Shown here: piece after piece, positions 1-7,690 of the stretch | How positions within the stretch are numbered: position 1 is the stretch's first letter | How the letters are laid out: each line of letters opens with the position of its first letter | Source of the DNA: Clostridium sp. | Lineage (GTDB): Bacteria; Bacillota_A; Clostridia; Lachnospirales; Lachnospiraceae | Reading direction: 5' to 3' | Assembly (NCBI GenBank): GCA_023666975.1 | Contig: JAMPAW010000003.1 | Location: forward strand, 4,847-27,035 | Length of the DNA stretch: 22,189 bases | The notes under the pieces: generated by a model | Told to the model about the DNA's origin: nothing | The model's input: only the letters and a program-made list of their open reading frames with translations | Databases searched by the model: none | Made by a program: the position numbers and the translations under genes

Positions 1-2033
1 AGCAACGGTACAGCCTGTCGCTGCATGTTTGAACCCATCAGTGCTCGGTTTGCATCGTCATTCTGCAAAAACGGAATCATGGAAGTTGCCACGGAAAATA
101 CCATCTTAGGAGATACATCCATCAAATCGACTCTATTTTTGTCAAACTCTGCCGTCTCTTCCCGAAAACGTCCGGCAACACGGTTTCTGGCAAAAGTCCC
201 ATCTGCATTAATTGCCTCATTTGCCTGCGCAACTACGTAATTATCCTCTTCATCTGCGGTCAAATAGATAACATCATCCGTGACTACAGGATTATTCGGG
301 TCTGTTTTATCCAATTTTCTATATGGTGCTTCAACAAAACCATACTGGTTGATTCTTGCATAGCAGGCAAGGGAGTTAATCAAACCGATATTCGGACCTT
401 CGGGTGTCTCAATAGGACACATTCTTCCGTAATGGGTATAGTGAACATCACGCACCTCAAAACCGGCTCTGTCACGGGACAAACCACCGGGACCAAGTGC
501 AGATAAACGTCTTTTATGTGTCAACTCGGAAAGCGGATTATTCTGATCCATAAACTGGGATAACTGGGAGCTTCCAAAGAACTCCTTAACCGCTGCGGTA
601 ACCGGCTTGATATTAATCAGGGATTGTGGAGAAATCGTCTCAATATCCTGTGTTGACATTCTCTCACGAACTACTCTCTCCAATCGGGAAAGACCGATTC
701 GATACTGGTTTTGCAACAGTTCACCCACTGCCCTGATACGACGGTTACCCAAATGGTCAATATCATCATCATTACCAACTCCATACTCCAGATTCATATT
801 ATAACTAATAGATGCCAGAATATCCTCTTTGGTAATATGCTTTGGAATCAGGTCACGAACATCACGGCGGATTGCTTTCTTCAATTCTTCCTCATCTGTA
901 TATTCCTCTAACAGCTGTGCCAAAACCGGATAAAACACATCTTCTGTCACACCCAGCTCTTTGGCATCAAAATCAACATACCGGCTGATATCCACCATCA
1001 TATTAGAAAGAACCTTTATGTTGCGGCTCTCCGTCTGAATCATCACGTAAGGAACTGCCGCATTCTGTAAATCCGCAGCACTGTCCCTTGTCAGCCTGTC
1101 CCCTGCCTTTGCCAGAATCTCACCTGTTGAGGGGTCTACCACATCCTCTGCCAGCACATGGCCCGCAAGCCTGTTGCGAAATGAAAGTTTTTTGTTAAAT
1201 TTGTAACGTCCAACTTTGGCAAGGTCATAGCGTCTGGGATCAAAGAACATAGCATTAATCAAGTTCTCGGCACTTTCTACTGCCAACGGCTCACCCGGAC
1301 GGATTTTTTTGTATAACTCTAATAGACCATCTTCATAATTTGTAGACGGGTCCTTTTCCAAACTTGCTATAATCTTTGGCTCATCACCAAATAACTCACG
1401 AATCTCCTCATTGGTTCCGATACCCAGCGAACGGATCAAAACAGTAATCGGCACCTTGCGGGTTCTATCTACACGAACGTAAAATACATCATTGGAATCT
1501 GTCTCATATTCTAACCATGCGCCACGGTTAGGAATCACAGTACAGGAATATAAGGTTTTACCAAGTTTATCATGGCTGATTGCATAATAGATACCGGGTG
1601 AACGAACCAACTGGCTGACAATAACACGCTCTGCACCGTTAATGACAAAGGTCCCCGTCTCTGTCATCAGAGGCAAATCTCCCATAAAAATGTCATGCTG
1701 GTTAATCTCGTCCGTTTCCTTATTATGAAGACGCACATTGACCTTCAACGGAGCTGCATAGGTTGCATCTCTTTCCTTACACTCCTCAATCGAATACTTA
1801 ACATCCTCCTCACTGAGCTGGAAATCAATAAACTCCAGACTTAACTGACCACTGTAATCAGTGATTGGAGAAATGTCTTCGAACACCTCTTTAAGTCCTG
1901 CTTCTAGGAACCATCTGTATGAGTCTTTTTGTACTTCGATTAGATTGGGCATCTCAAGTACTTCCTTCTGTCTGGAATAACTCATTCGGATTCCTCTTCC
2001 CGCTGCAACAGGACTAATTCTGCTCTTTTCCAT
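1..2033 (-). CDS. rpoB: RNA polymerase beta subunit, N-terminal 677 residues (cut by window edge)
   Basis: Catalytic core subunit of DNA-directed RNA polymerase; it forms the active-site cleft together with beta-prime. The reading frame is open from the ATG at 2033 to the left edge, so about the first half of a usual clostridial RpoB (roughly 1200-1300 residues, family knowledge) is present. The rifampicin-binding region is at about residues 489-520, with [20 protein letters not shown] and then LSALGPGGL. The positions matching E. coli D516, H526 and S531 are D496, H506 and S511, all wild type, so this region predicts a rifampicin-sensitive enzyme. The [13 protein letters not shown] block is also clear. 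AAGGAG lies 11 bases before the ATG; an in-frame GTG four codons upstream overlaps the ribosome site and is less likely. The gene has its own promoter at 2179-2207 and a leader of about 140 bases. rpoC would be expected beyond the edge. Confidence 0.98.
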   Translation of the reverse strand, partial: MEKSRISPVAAGRGIRMSYSRQKEVLEMPNLIEVQKDSYRWFLEAGLKEVFEDISPITDYSGQLSLEFIDFQLSEEDVKYSIEECKERDATYAAPLKVNVRLHNKETDEINQHDIFMGDLPLMTETGTFVINGAERVIVSQLVRSPGIYYAISHDKLGKTLYSCTVIPNRGAWLEYETDSNDVFYVRVDRTRKVPITVLIRSLGIGTNEEIRELFGDEPKIIASLEKDPSTNYEDGLLELYKKIRPGEPLAVESAENLINAMFFDPRRYDLAKVGRYKFNKKLSFRNRLAGHVLAEDVVDPSTGEILAKAGDRLTRDSAADLQNAAVPYVMIQTESRNIKVLSNMMVDISRYVDFDAKELGVTEDVFYPVLAQLLEEYTDEEELKKAIRRDVRDLIPKHITKEDILASISYNMNLEYGVGNDDDIDHLGNRRIRAVGELLQNQYRIGLSRLERVVRERMSTQDIETISPQSLINIKPVTAAVKEFFGSSQLSQFMDQNNPLSELTHKRRLSALGPGGLSRDRAGFEVRDVHYTHYGRMCPIETPEGPNIGLINSLACYARINQYGFVEAPYRKLDKTDPNNPVVTDDVIYLTADEEDNYVVAQANEAINADGTFARNRVAGRFREETAEFDKNRVDLMDVSPKMVFSVATSMIPFLQNDDANRALMGSNMQRQAVPL

Positions 2034-2178
2034 TGACGCTTTCACTCCTTGACCTTTATTATTCGCTCTCATTCAGCAAATTCCAATTCGTCCCTGCTAA
2101 ACAATCACGTATTTTCAATGCTTTTCACAAAGCAAATCCATTATTGAGGATAGCTACCCACAATAACGACATTTTAGT

Positions 2179-2207
2179 ATTTTATCACCATAGGATTCAA
2201 GTGTCAA
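2179..2207 (-). promoter_or_regulatory. SigA-type promoter of rpoB
   Basis: Read on the minus strand, the -35 box is TTGACA (2202-2207), the spacer is 17 bases, and the -10 box is TAAAAT (2179-2184), preceded by TGA as an extended -10. Transcription should start near 2172, leaving a leader of about 140 bases. This promoter lets rpoB be expressed independently of rplJL and of the three genes upstream. Confidence 0.85.
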
Positions 2208-2247
2208 CCAAAATTTTCATATTTTTAGGAAAGATTTACCACAACAT

Positions 2248-2721
2248 CTACTGTCCTAAACGTTTTTCAATCATCTCAACAATCTGGTTAATTGCCTCAA
2301 TGGCCTCATCAATCTGCTGCTTTGTTTTTTCAATTCCATGTTGAACCAGCAAATCCCCCAGAATACTATCGCCAGAGAGATCCCTACGCACAAGATTTCG
2401 TGACATACTTACTTTTTTTATTTCCGGCACTTTCACTCCGTCCAACTGTTGTTCAAATTCATGCACAGCCTGCCGCGCCGTTTCCAGTTCCCTGTTAAAA
2501 TCCTGCATTTTAATGCGTTTTGCATAGGAGGTAAGAAATCCCCCACCCAATATATCAAATGCTCCCAATTTACCTGCCTGGCCAATCGTTTCCTTTATGC
2601 TCTCCAGGTATATCGCAGCACGCTTTCCTGCATTGATGGCTTCCGCCATCCTCATTCTGTCCGGTCCGTCATCATTTCTTCCATCATCCCAATTATCCGG
2701 TGGCGTTTCCTTTAATCGCAT
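2248..2721 (-). CDS. Conserved-looking helical protein of unknown function, 157 aa
   Basis: I do not recognise the family. The protein is charged, soluble and mostly predicted helical, with no signal peptide or membrane segment. It begins with an acidic stretch (MRLKETPPDNWDDGRNDDG). A glycine-containing motif, GAFDILGGGFLTSYAK, lies near residues 53-68. After it come long amphipathic helices with heptad-like spacing that could form coiled coils (about 70-92 and 130-155). The ATG at 2721 is preceded by GGGAGGG at good spacing. It lies 32 bases behind the aminotransferase stop, so the two are probably co-transcribed, and it ends about 214 bases before rpoB. The DILGGG core between helices may be a helix-packing turn; this is inference. 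No catalytic motif is visible. Confidence 0.85.
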   Translation of the reverse strand: MRLKETPPDNWDDGRNDDGPDRMRMAEAINAGKRAAIYLESIKETIGQAGKLGAFDILGGGFLTSYAKRIKMQDFNRELETARQAVHEFEQQLDGVKVPEIKKVSMSRNLVRRDLSGDSILGDLLVQHGIEKTKQQIDEAIEAINQIVEMIEKRLGQ

Positions 2722-2753
2722 CTTTCTTCCCTCCCCATTTTGATATTATTCTT

Positions 2754-4040
2754 TCATTTCTCACCCAAGAGCTTCTCTACCGCAGCAAGCTTCACGCAGA
2801 GGACAAAGACTTTTGTCGCTTCTTCCATTTCTTCCGGTGTCGGGAAAGTCGGTGCAATACGGATATTGGAATCCTCCGGATCATTACCGTACGGATAAGT
2901 CGCACCTGCCCCGGTAAGAACCACGCCCAACGCCTTACACTTTGCAACAATCGCCTTTGCGCATCCCGGCATGGCATTAAACGAGATAAAATATCCGCCC
3001 CTTGGTTTAATCCAGCTTCCGATTTCCAGTCCGGTAAGCTCAGCGTCCAAAGTGTTAAGCACAGCCTCAAACTTAGGACGGATAAGCTCTGCATGCTTCT
3101 TCATATGCGCTTTTAAACCGTCTATATTTTTAAAGAATCGTGCATGGCGTAACTGGTTAATTTTGTCATGGCCAATGATCTGTGTTGTCATAAATTTCTC
3201 AAGGTACTCAATATTCTCAAGAGAAGTGGCAATGGCAGATACACCGGAACCGGAAAATGTTACCTTTGAGGTTGAACCGAATATATAAACCATATTCGGA
3301 TTGCCAGCCTTTTCACACTCCTCTAAAATATTCAGTATTTCATCTTGAATATCCTCATATATGTGATGAACGCAATATGCATTGTCCCAGAAAATACGGA
3401 AGTCCTCCGCAGCAGGCTTTAAGCTTGCAAACCGCTTCACCACTTCATCGGAATAGGAGATGCCGGTCGGGTTCGAGTATTTGGGCACACACCAGATTCC
3501 TTTTACGGAAGCATCATGATTCACATACTGCTCCACCATATCCATATCCGGCCCGTCTTCATTGAGCGGAATATTAATCATCTCAATTCCAAATAATTCG
3601 GTAATTTTGAAATGCCGGTCATATCCTGGAACCGGACATAAAAACTTAACCTTATCCAGCTTACACCATGGTGTCGCACCATTCACGCCCATGAGCATGG
3701 AGCGGCAAACCGTATCATACATAATATTCAGGCTGGAATTCCCGCATATGATGACATTGTCTTTCTTAACTTCCAGCATATCGGCCATTAACCGTCTGCA
3801 TTCCCCAATGCCATCCCAGTCTCCGTAATTTCTGGTGTCGTTTCCCAGCTCCGTCCGCATATCGGATGCACTGTTAATCACATCCAGCATCGGCATAGAG
3901 ATTGCCAGTTGGGAATCACCAGGCTTCCCTCTTGCCATATTCAAAGAAAGACCTTTGGCTTCTGCTGTTTTAAATTCTTCCTCTAATCCCTCTTTCAACG
4001 TTAACAGTTCATCACGGCTCAAATCCTTGTATGCTTTCAT
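2754..4040 (-). CDS. PLP-dependent aminotransferase, class Ic aspartate aminotransferase-like, 428 aa
   Basis: Fold-type I pyridoxal-phosphate enzyme, most like the subgroup Ic aspartate aminotransferases (the AspT / MocR-type aminotransferase domain family), which exchange amino groups between aspartate and 2-oxoglutarate in the cytoplasm. Visible family marks are LNMARGKPGDSQL near residues 33-45, YGDWDG at 72-77, the cofactor phosphate contact GNSS at 100-103, SNPTG at 189-193, WDNAY at 218-222 (the Asp that contacts the pyridine nitrogen), and the Schiff-base lysine in GSTSKVTFSGSG (K259). A late arginine in NIRIAPTFPT fits the carboxylate-binding Arg. Length is normal for the family. AAGGAG lies 10 bases before the ATG. 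It sits between the HD gene and the unknown 157-aa gene, and a weak promoter of its own is possible at 4085-4113. Substrate beyond acidic amino acids is not certain. Confidence 0.92.
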   Translation of the reverse strand: MKAYKDLSRDELLTLKEGLEEEFKTAEAKGLSLNMARGKPGDSQLAISMPMLDVINSASDMRTELGNDTRNYGDWDGIGECRRLMADMLEVKKDNVIICGNSSLNIMYDTVCRSMLMGVNGATPWCKLDKVKFLCPVPGYDRHFKITELFGIEMINIPLNEDGPDMDMVEQYVNHDASVKGIWCVPKYSNPTGISYSDEVVKRFASLKPAAEDFRIFWDNAYCVHHIYEDIQDEILNILEECEKAGNPNMVYIFGSTSKVTFSGSGVSAIATSLENIEYLEKFMTTQIIGHDKINQLRHARFFKNIDGLKAHMKKHAELIRPKFEAVLNTLDAELTGLEIGSWIKPRGGYFISFNAMPGCAKAIVAKCKALGVVLTGAGATYPYGNDPEDSNIRIAPTFPTPEEMEEATKVFVLCVKLAAVEKLLGEK

Positions 4041-4084
4041 AATACACTCTCTCCTTATCTACAAAAATTCTGTTCAACTCATTT

Positions 4085-4113
4085 ATTTTAACATATATTG
4101 CGCTTCGTTTAAA
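4085..4113 (-). promoter_or_regulatory. Candidate promoter for the aminotransferase gene
   Basis: On the minus strand: TTTAAA (4108-4113), a 17-base spacer, then TGT followed by TAAAAT (4085-4090), an extended -10. The -35 box is poor, so this is only a candidate. It lies in the 133-base gap between the HD gene and the aminotransferase. Confidence 0.45.
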
Positions 4114-4173
4114 TAATCAAATCACAAGTTCCGACAAAAATTTTCACCCTGCCGGTCAACAGTGCTATGCAGA

Positions 4174-4716
4174 CTAAAGAGCAATTGTCATCTGTGAAAA
4201 CAACTCCAGATATCTCTTCTCTACATCTGAAAAGGGGACCTCTTCCTGCGAAAATACACTTTTCATCTCCGGTTCCTCCGGATTCGCACATTCATTTAAC
4301 AGTTCCCGCAAATCAAAATAGAGCATATCATCGTCAACTCTTTTTACCAGAACTGCCTCCTCTTCTGTCAGCGGGCTTCCCAGATATTTTGTATAAATCA
4401 CTTCCAATATCCGCTCCTCATAGCGCTCATATTCAGGAATATATTTTTTAAACGGCCGCGGGACATCTGACATATATGCCTCTCCTGCATCGTGGAGCAG
4501 GCAGGCAAGGCAGACTCTCCTGCTGTACCCTCTCGCCACAGCCTCTAAAGCACAGTTAATGCAGTGCTGTCCTACCGAAAAGAAATGTTTAACATGTCCA
4601 TTCCCCCTGCATATGAGCGACAACGCATGCGCTATGTCTGTAATATGAATTTTATCTGTTTCCGGTTTTACGGGAACAAAGTGCGTTCCCCCATACGTCG
4701 TAATATAATCCGGCAT
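4174..4716 (-). CDS. HD-domain phosphohydrolase, 180 aa
   Basis: Metal-dependent HD-superfamily hydrolase; relatives act on nucleotides or other phosphorylated substrates in the cytoplasm (for example YfbR-type 5'-deoxynucleotidases). The motif set is nearly complete: DIAHALSLICRGNGH near residues 27-41, FSVGQH with metal-ligand-type H51, the HD pair H75-D76 in LLHDAGEAYMSDVPRPFK, and a late aspartate in KRVDDDML (128-130). The N-terminal stretch with HFVPVKPE and the I.D.AHALS pattern is typical of the HD proteins also found in many phages and clostridia. GAAAGGAG eight bases before the ATG supports the start. It follows rplL after about 200 bases that hold a long stem-loop. The exact substrate cannot be read from the sequence. 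Confidence 0.88.
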   Translation of the reverse strand: MPDYITTYGGTHFVPVKPETDKIHITDIAHALSLICRGNGHVKHFFSVGQHCINCALEAVARGYSRRVCLACLLHDAGEAYMSDVPRPFKKYIPEYERYEERILEVIYTKYLGSPLTEEEAVLVKRVDDDMLYFDLRELLNECANPEEPEMKSVFSQEEVPFSDVEKRYLELFSQMTIAL

Positions 4717-4795
4717 TTATATACTCCTTTCATATCGCTGTCATACCACTTCTCTCACTTCACGTCCTTTAAGCCAAAATCCCGTCCAATCAGAA

Positions 4796-4836
4796 CAGAC
4801 CTCGGAACGGATAAGTATCACCCGTTCTAAGGTCTG
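4796..4836 (-). other. Long stem-loop between rplL and the HD gene
   Basis: Two 15-base arms, 4796-4810 and 4822-4836, pair around an 11-base loop. In the minus-strand RNA this gives 13 Watson-Crick pairs, one G-U and one mismatch. No clean T run follows on the minus strand, where the next bases are TTCTGATTGG; on the plus strand CTTTTC follows. It could be a partial terminator or an RNA-processing or stability element that lowers expression downstream of rplL. The stem is seen; the role is inferred. Confidence 0.6.
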
Positions 4837-4915
4837 CTTTTCACTCTTGATTCTGTTCTTCAGGCTGTCCCATTGTACCCGACAGGGGCTATGGGATAGT
4901 GGATTGGGAAGCACC

Positions 4916-5287
4916 TTACTTCAAGGTTACTTTAGCGCCCTCTGCCTCTAACTTAGCCTTAATCTCTTCTGCCTCTGCCTTAGAAGCACCCTCTTTAACA
5001 ACCTTAGGTGCACCGTCAACAACGTCCTTAGCTTCCTTAAGACCTAAACCGGTTACTTCACGAACAACCTTGATCACCTTAACCTTAGCATCACCAACTT
5101 CGGTCAACTCTACATCAAACTCGTCCTTCTCTGCTGCTGCCTCGCCGCCTGCTGCGCCGCCTGCTGCTACAACTGCAACACCTGCTGCTGCAGATACGCC
5201 AAATTCTTCTTCACAAGCCTTAACCAAATCATTTAACTCTAAAACACTTAACTTCTTAATCTCTTCAATAAATTCCTGAGTAGTCAT
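4916..5287 (-). CDS. rplL: Ribosomal protein L7/L12
   Basis: Acidic stalk protein of the 50S subunit. Dimers bind the C-terminal tail of L10 and recruit translation GTPases. The order is canonical: an N-terminal dimerisation helix pair (residues 1-35, [20 protein letters not shown]), an Ala/Gly-rich flexible hinge (about 35-52), and the globular C-terminal domain with [18 protein letters not shown], then [16 protein letters not shown] and the final [12 protein letters not shown]. The length of 123 residues is normal. GGAGG lies 10 bases before the ATG. It is 52 bases downstream of rplJ, in one operon under the L10 leader. Confidence 0.99.
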   Translation of the reverse strand: MTTQEFIEEIKKLSVLELNDLVKACEEEFGVSAAAGVAVVAAGGAAGGEAAAEKDEFDVELTEVGDAKVKVIKVVREVTGLGLKEAKDVVDGAPKVVKEGASKAEAEEIKAKLEAEGAKVTLK

Positions 5288-5339
5288 TATTCTAATTCCT
5301 CCATATTATTATATTTGCTCATTGTCGTGTTCTCTGTTC

Positions 5340-5834
5340 TTATGCCGCACCTTCCTGCTTCTCTGCAATCTGCTTAAGCACTCTTGCAAAGTTCGCAACA
5401 GGTGACTGAATACTGCCAAGCAACTTGGAAAGCAGTTCTTCTCTTGACGGAATGCTTGAAATCGCCTTAATGCCCGCCTGGTCATAATAAGTACCTTCAA
5501 CCACGCCTGCTTTAATCTCCAAATCCTCTGCTTCCTTGGCATATTTAGCAAGGATTCTTGCTGGAGCAGTGGCATCTGTCTTAGAGATTGCGATTGCCGT
5601 CGGTCCTTCCAAATCATCTTTTAAAGATTCAAACTCCGTACCTTCAATTGCAAAGCGTACCATAGTGTTCTTGTAAACCTTATAAATGATATCAGATTCT
5701 CTTAACTCTTTACGAAGTCTGGTATCCTGCTCTACGGTAATTCCACGATAATCCACTATTACAACTGATTGTGCATCCTGAAGATTTGCTTTAATCTCGT
5801 CGATGATTGGCTGCTTTAATTCAATCTTTGCCAT
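5340..5834 (-). CDS. rplJ: Ribosomal protein L10
   Basis: Base of the ribosomal stalk: the N-terminal domain binds 23S rRNA and the C-terminal helix carries L7/L12 dimers. The family pattern is clear in residues 1-100: QPIIDEIKANLQDAQSVVIV, DYRGITVEQDTRLRKELR, YKVYKNTMVRFAIE and LEGPTAIAIS. The C-terminal helix that holds L12 is SPVANFARVLKQIAEKQEG. The length of 164 residues is normal. AAGGAGG is 10 bases before the ATG. The gene is preceded by a dedicated promoter and leader through which the L10-L12 complex probably regulates its own operon. Confidence 0.99.
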   Translation of the reverse strand: MAKIELKQPIIDEIKANLQDAQSVVIVDYRGITVEQDTRLRKELRESDIIYKVYKNTMVRFAIEGTEFESLKDDLEGPTAIAISKTDATAPARILAKYAKEAEDLEIKAGVVEGTYYDQAGIKAISSIPSREELLSKLLGSIQSPVANFARVLKQIAEKQEGAA

Positions 5835-5895
5835 CGTTTCTGCGCCTCCTTATCATATTAATGACTGCGCGATAATCGAATCTGCTCCGTCCTAT

Positions 5896-5927
5896 AAAAA
5901 ACGCCCTACATCCAAAGACATAGAGCG
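5896..5927 (-). terminator. Attenuator terminator of the rplJL leader
   Basis: In the minus-strand RNA, CGCTCTATGTC (5917-5927) pairs with GATGTAGGGCG (5902-5912) across a four-base loop, and six T follow (5896-5901). It is an 11-pair intrinsic terminator ahead of rplJ, competing with the antiterminator helix over the CGCT bases. Confidence 0.88.
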
Positions 5928-6007
5928 AAACGTTATCCATACGATTCTTCCTCGGCAGGCGCTGTGCTTACACCAAACGGTACCTGCTGTCTTCGGCAGT
6001 TCATCGC
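5896..6007 (-). ncRNA. L10 (rplJ) autoregulatory leader
   Basis: The leader between the promoter and rplJ carries the conserved L10-leader signature. Read on the minus strand it has CTGCCGAAGACAGCAGGTAC, then CCTGCCGAGGAAGA. The GCAGG and CCTGC strands pair, and the domain is closed by GCGAT (6003-6007) pairing with ATCGT (5941-5945). An alternative helix is also possible: AGCGATGAAC (5999-6008) with GTTTCGCT (5924-5931), with a two-base bulge. That helix overlaps both the closing stem and the first arm of the terminator. This gives three exclusive elements: L10-binding domain, antiterminator and terminator, as described for the B. subtilis rplJL leader. Excess L10-L12 would favour termination. 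Confidence 0.92.
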
Positions 6008-6012
6008 TACCT

Positions 6013-6041
6013 ACTCTATCACACAGATATCCCGCTGTCAA
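6013..6041 (-). promoter_or_regulatory. Promoter of the rplJ-rplL operon
   Basis: Minus strand: consensus TTGACA (6036-6041), a 17-base spacer, then TGA directly before TAGAGT (6013-6018), an extended -10. The start near 6006 places the whole L10 leader in the transcript. It lies between the corA stop and the leader, so rplJL does not depend on an upstream rplKA unit. Confidence 0.85.
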
Positions 6042-6080
6042 GTTTTTTTCGCAGCACAGTAAAATTCATTTACAACACAT

Positions 6081-7022
6081 TTACAGCATCCGCTTTTTCT
6101 TCAATGCCTTCATCACGATAAAACAAATCACAAAAGTGGTTATGCCGATAATCTCAAATCCGTAAGGGGTGCTTTGCAGCGGCACCCATCTCTCGTCCAC
6201 ATTCATGCCGAAAAAACCGGAAATAATATCCGGAATCGCCATGACAATCGTGATAGCCGCCAGGTATTTCATCACACTGTTCAACCGAATATCAATGATA
6301 TTCGACAAGAGCTCCCTTGTACCATGGATAATGTCGCGATAAATAATCGTCATCTCGATAGCCTGTCCATTCTCCACCCTGACATCGTCCAGCAAATCCT
6401 TGTCCTCCGGAAACTGCCTCACACGGCTGTAACGGGCCAGACGGTCAATCACAGCCCCGTTCGCGCGAAGAGAAGTCGTAAAGTATACAAGATTGGATTC
6501 CAGTTCGTGTAGAGTTACCAGATCCTCTTCTTTCATATCCTCCTGTGCACGTTCTTCTATCTCCGTCCTCTTATTGTCAATGGTGCGCAGATACAATTGA
6601 TAAACCATACAGGTGCGGTACAAAATCTGATAAATAAAACGCATCTGCTTCTTGGTACTGAACTCCCGCACAGTAGAATTTACAAAATACTGCAATACCG
6701 GCGTCTCTTCTGCACAGATAGTAATCAGGTAATCCTCCAGAAGAAGAATACCCAACGGAATTGCCGTATAAGCCTTCTGCTCATTACGAATCTCGACTAC
6801 CGGAATGTCTACCAGTATCAATGTATAATCATCTTCCAGCTCCACACGGGAGCTCTCGTCCGCATCCATAGCGGCCCGCACATCGGCGATATCAATCTCA
6901 AACCGTTCAGAAATCATTTCCAATTCCCCAGAGCTGGGGTCGGTAAGCTGAATCCATGAACCCGGTTCAAAGGCATGCTCTTCCCTGATTTTGCTGTCGT
7001 CCGTCCGATATATTTTTATCAT
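6081..7022 (-). CDS. corA: CorA-family magnesium/divalent cation transporter
   Basis: Homopentameric channel of the inner membrane for Mg2+ (also Co2+/Ni2+ in some members). The large N-terminal cytoplasmic domain is followed by a long stalk helix and two C-terminal membrane segments. The first segment (about residues 253-271 from this start) runs straight into the signature loop FFGMNV, with GMN at 272-274; the second is about 288-304 and ends in a basic KKKRML tail. The length of about 313 residues is usual. The ATG at 7028 is only one base from the AGGAGG, while the ATG two codons later (7022) has seven-base spacing, so I use 7022. The gene is 35 bases downstream of the COG2426-type gene and probably shares its promoter at 7570-7599. 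Confidence 0.95.
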   Translation of the reverse strand: MIKIYRTDDSKIREEHAFEPGSWIQLTDPSSGELEMISERFEIDIADVRAAMDADESSRVELEDDYTLILVDIPVVEIRNEQKAYTAIPLGILLLEDYLITICAEETPVLQYFVNSTVREFSTKKQMRFIYQILYRTCMVYQLYLRTIDNKRTEIEERAQEDMKEEDLVTLHELESNLVYFTTSLRANGAVIDRLARYSRVRQFPEDKDLLDDVRVENGQAIEMTIIYRDIIHGTRELLSNIIDIRLNSVMKYLAAITIVMAIPDIISGFFGMNVDERWVPLQSTPYGFEIIGITTFVICFIVMKALKKKRML

Positions 7023-7057
7023 GCTCATGCCTCCTCTACGCTTTTCTCCTCAATTGC

Positions 7058-7534
7058 TCAGCCAACAAATCCCAGACCTGCAAACAGCCCGGAGCTGAGT
7101 AATCCCATGATAATCCCTGCCAGCACAACTCCCAGCAATACTGCCAGCACACTAGACTTAAAATCCATATCCAGAATACTCGCCGCCAGCGTCCCTGTCC
7201 ATGCACCTGTACCCGGAAGGGGAATTCCCACAAACAGGAACAACGCCCAAAACAGGCCTCTTCCCGCTTTTGCTTTCAACTTCTCCCCGCCTTTATGCCC
7301 CTTTTCAAGGCAAAAGGAAAAAAATCTGCCGATAAATTTCTTGTCCTTGCCCCATTCCAATACCTTTCTTGCAAAGAGAAAAATAAAAGGAACCGGCAGC
7401 ATATTGCCCACAATGCAGACAATATAAGACTGCAGTACCGGCAGGCCAAAGGCAATCGCATAGGGAACAGCCAATCTCAATTCAACGAGTGGAACCATGG
7501 AAATAAAAAATGCAATTAAATACTTTTTCAGCAT
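7058..7534 (-). CDS. Small multidrug-export family membrane protein (COG2426 type)
   Basis: Integral membrane protein of the family annotated small multi-drug export protein (COG2426, PF06695); true substrates are poorly known. It shows four or five hydrophobic stretches, a PLVELRLAVPYAIAFGLP segment near the N-terminus, a basic cytoplasmic loop (EKGHKGGEKLKAKAGRG), and the hallmark FVGIPLPGTGAWTGTLAA. The frame opens at 7555, but AAGGAG lies inside that extension, six bases before the ATG at 7534, and the predicted transcript start is near 7563 with no ribosome site before 7555. I therefore take MLKKYLIAFF as the real N-terminus (158 residues). It is the first gene of a two-gene unit with corA. 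Confidence 0.88.
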   Translation of the reverse strand: MLKKYLIAFFISMVPLVELRLAVPYAIAFGLPVLQSYIVCIVGNMLPVPFIFLFARKVLEWGKDKKFIGRFFSFCLEKGHKGGEKLKAKAGRGLFWALFLFVGIPLPGTGAWTGTLAASILDMDFKSSVLAVLLGVVLAGIIMGLLSSGLFAGLGFVG

Positions 7535-7569
7535 ATGCTTCTCCTTGTCAATCATAAAAACCGACTTTT

Positions 7570-7599
7570 ATTTTAACCCTATCTTATTAGAAATGTCAA
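7570..7599 (-). promoter_or_regulatory. Promoter of the COG2426-type gene and corA
   Basis: Minus strand: TTGACA (7594-7599), an 18-base spacer, TAAAAT (7570-7575). The predicted start near 7563 leaves a leader of about 29 bases to the ATG at 7534, which supports that start over 7555. Confidence 0.8.
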
Positions 7600-7616
7600 T
7601 CTCTTATTCATGATTA

Positions 7617-7646
7617 TCAAAAAGGCATCCACTGCCGTGAATGCCT
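7617..7646 (-). terminator. Intrinsic terminator of the symporter gene
   Basis: Minus strand: AGGCATTCAC (7637-7646), a four-base loop, GTGGATGCCT (7623-7632), then TTTT and GATAA. Ten pairs with one G-U. It lies 45 bases after the symporter stop and just before the next promoter, so the two units are separated. Confidence 0.92.
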
Positions 7647-7690
7647 CTTGCACAATTCCGATATCATAGCTGCACGCACCGGTTCTTCAT

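Noticed and set aside
2700..3828. Several plus-strand frames of 88-138 codons opposite the aminotransferase
   Set aside because: All are shadows of a clearly identified minus-strand enzyme with intact motifs.
4796..4836. The stem-loop after rplL as a standard minus-strand terminator
   Set aside because: The stem is strong but the bases after it on the minus strand are TTCTGATTGG, not a T run.
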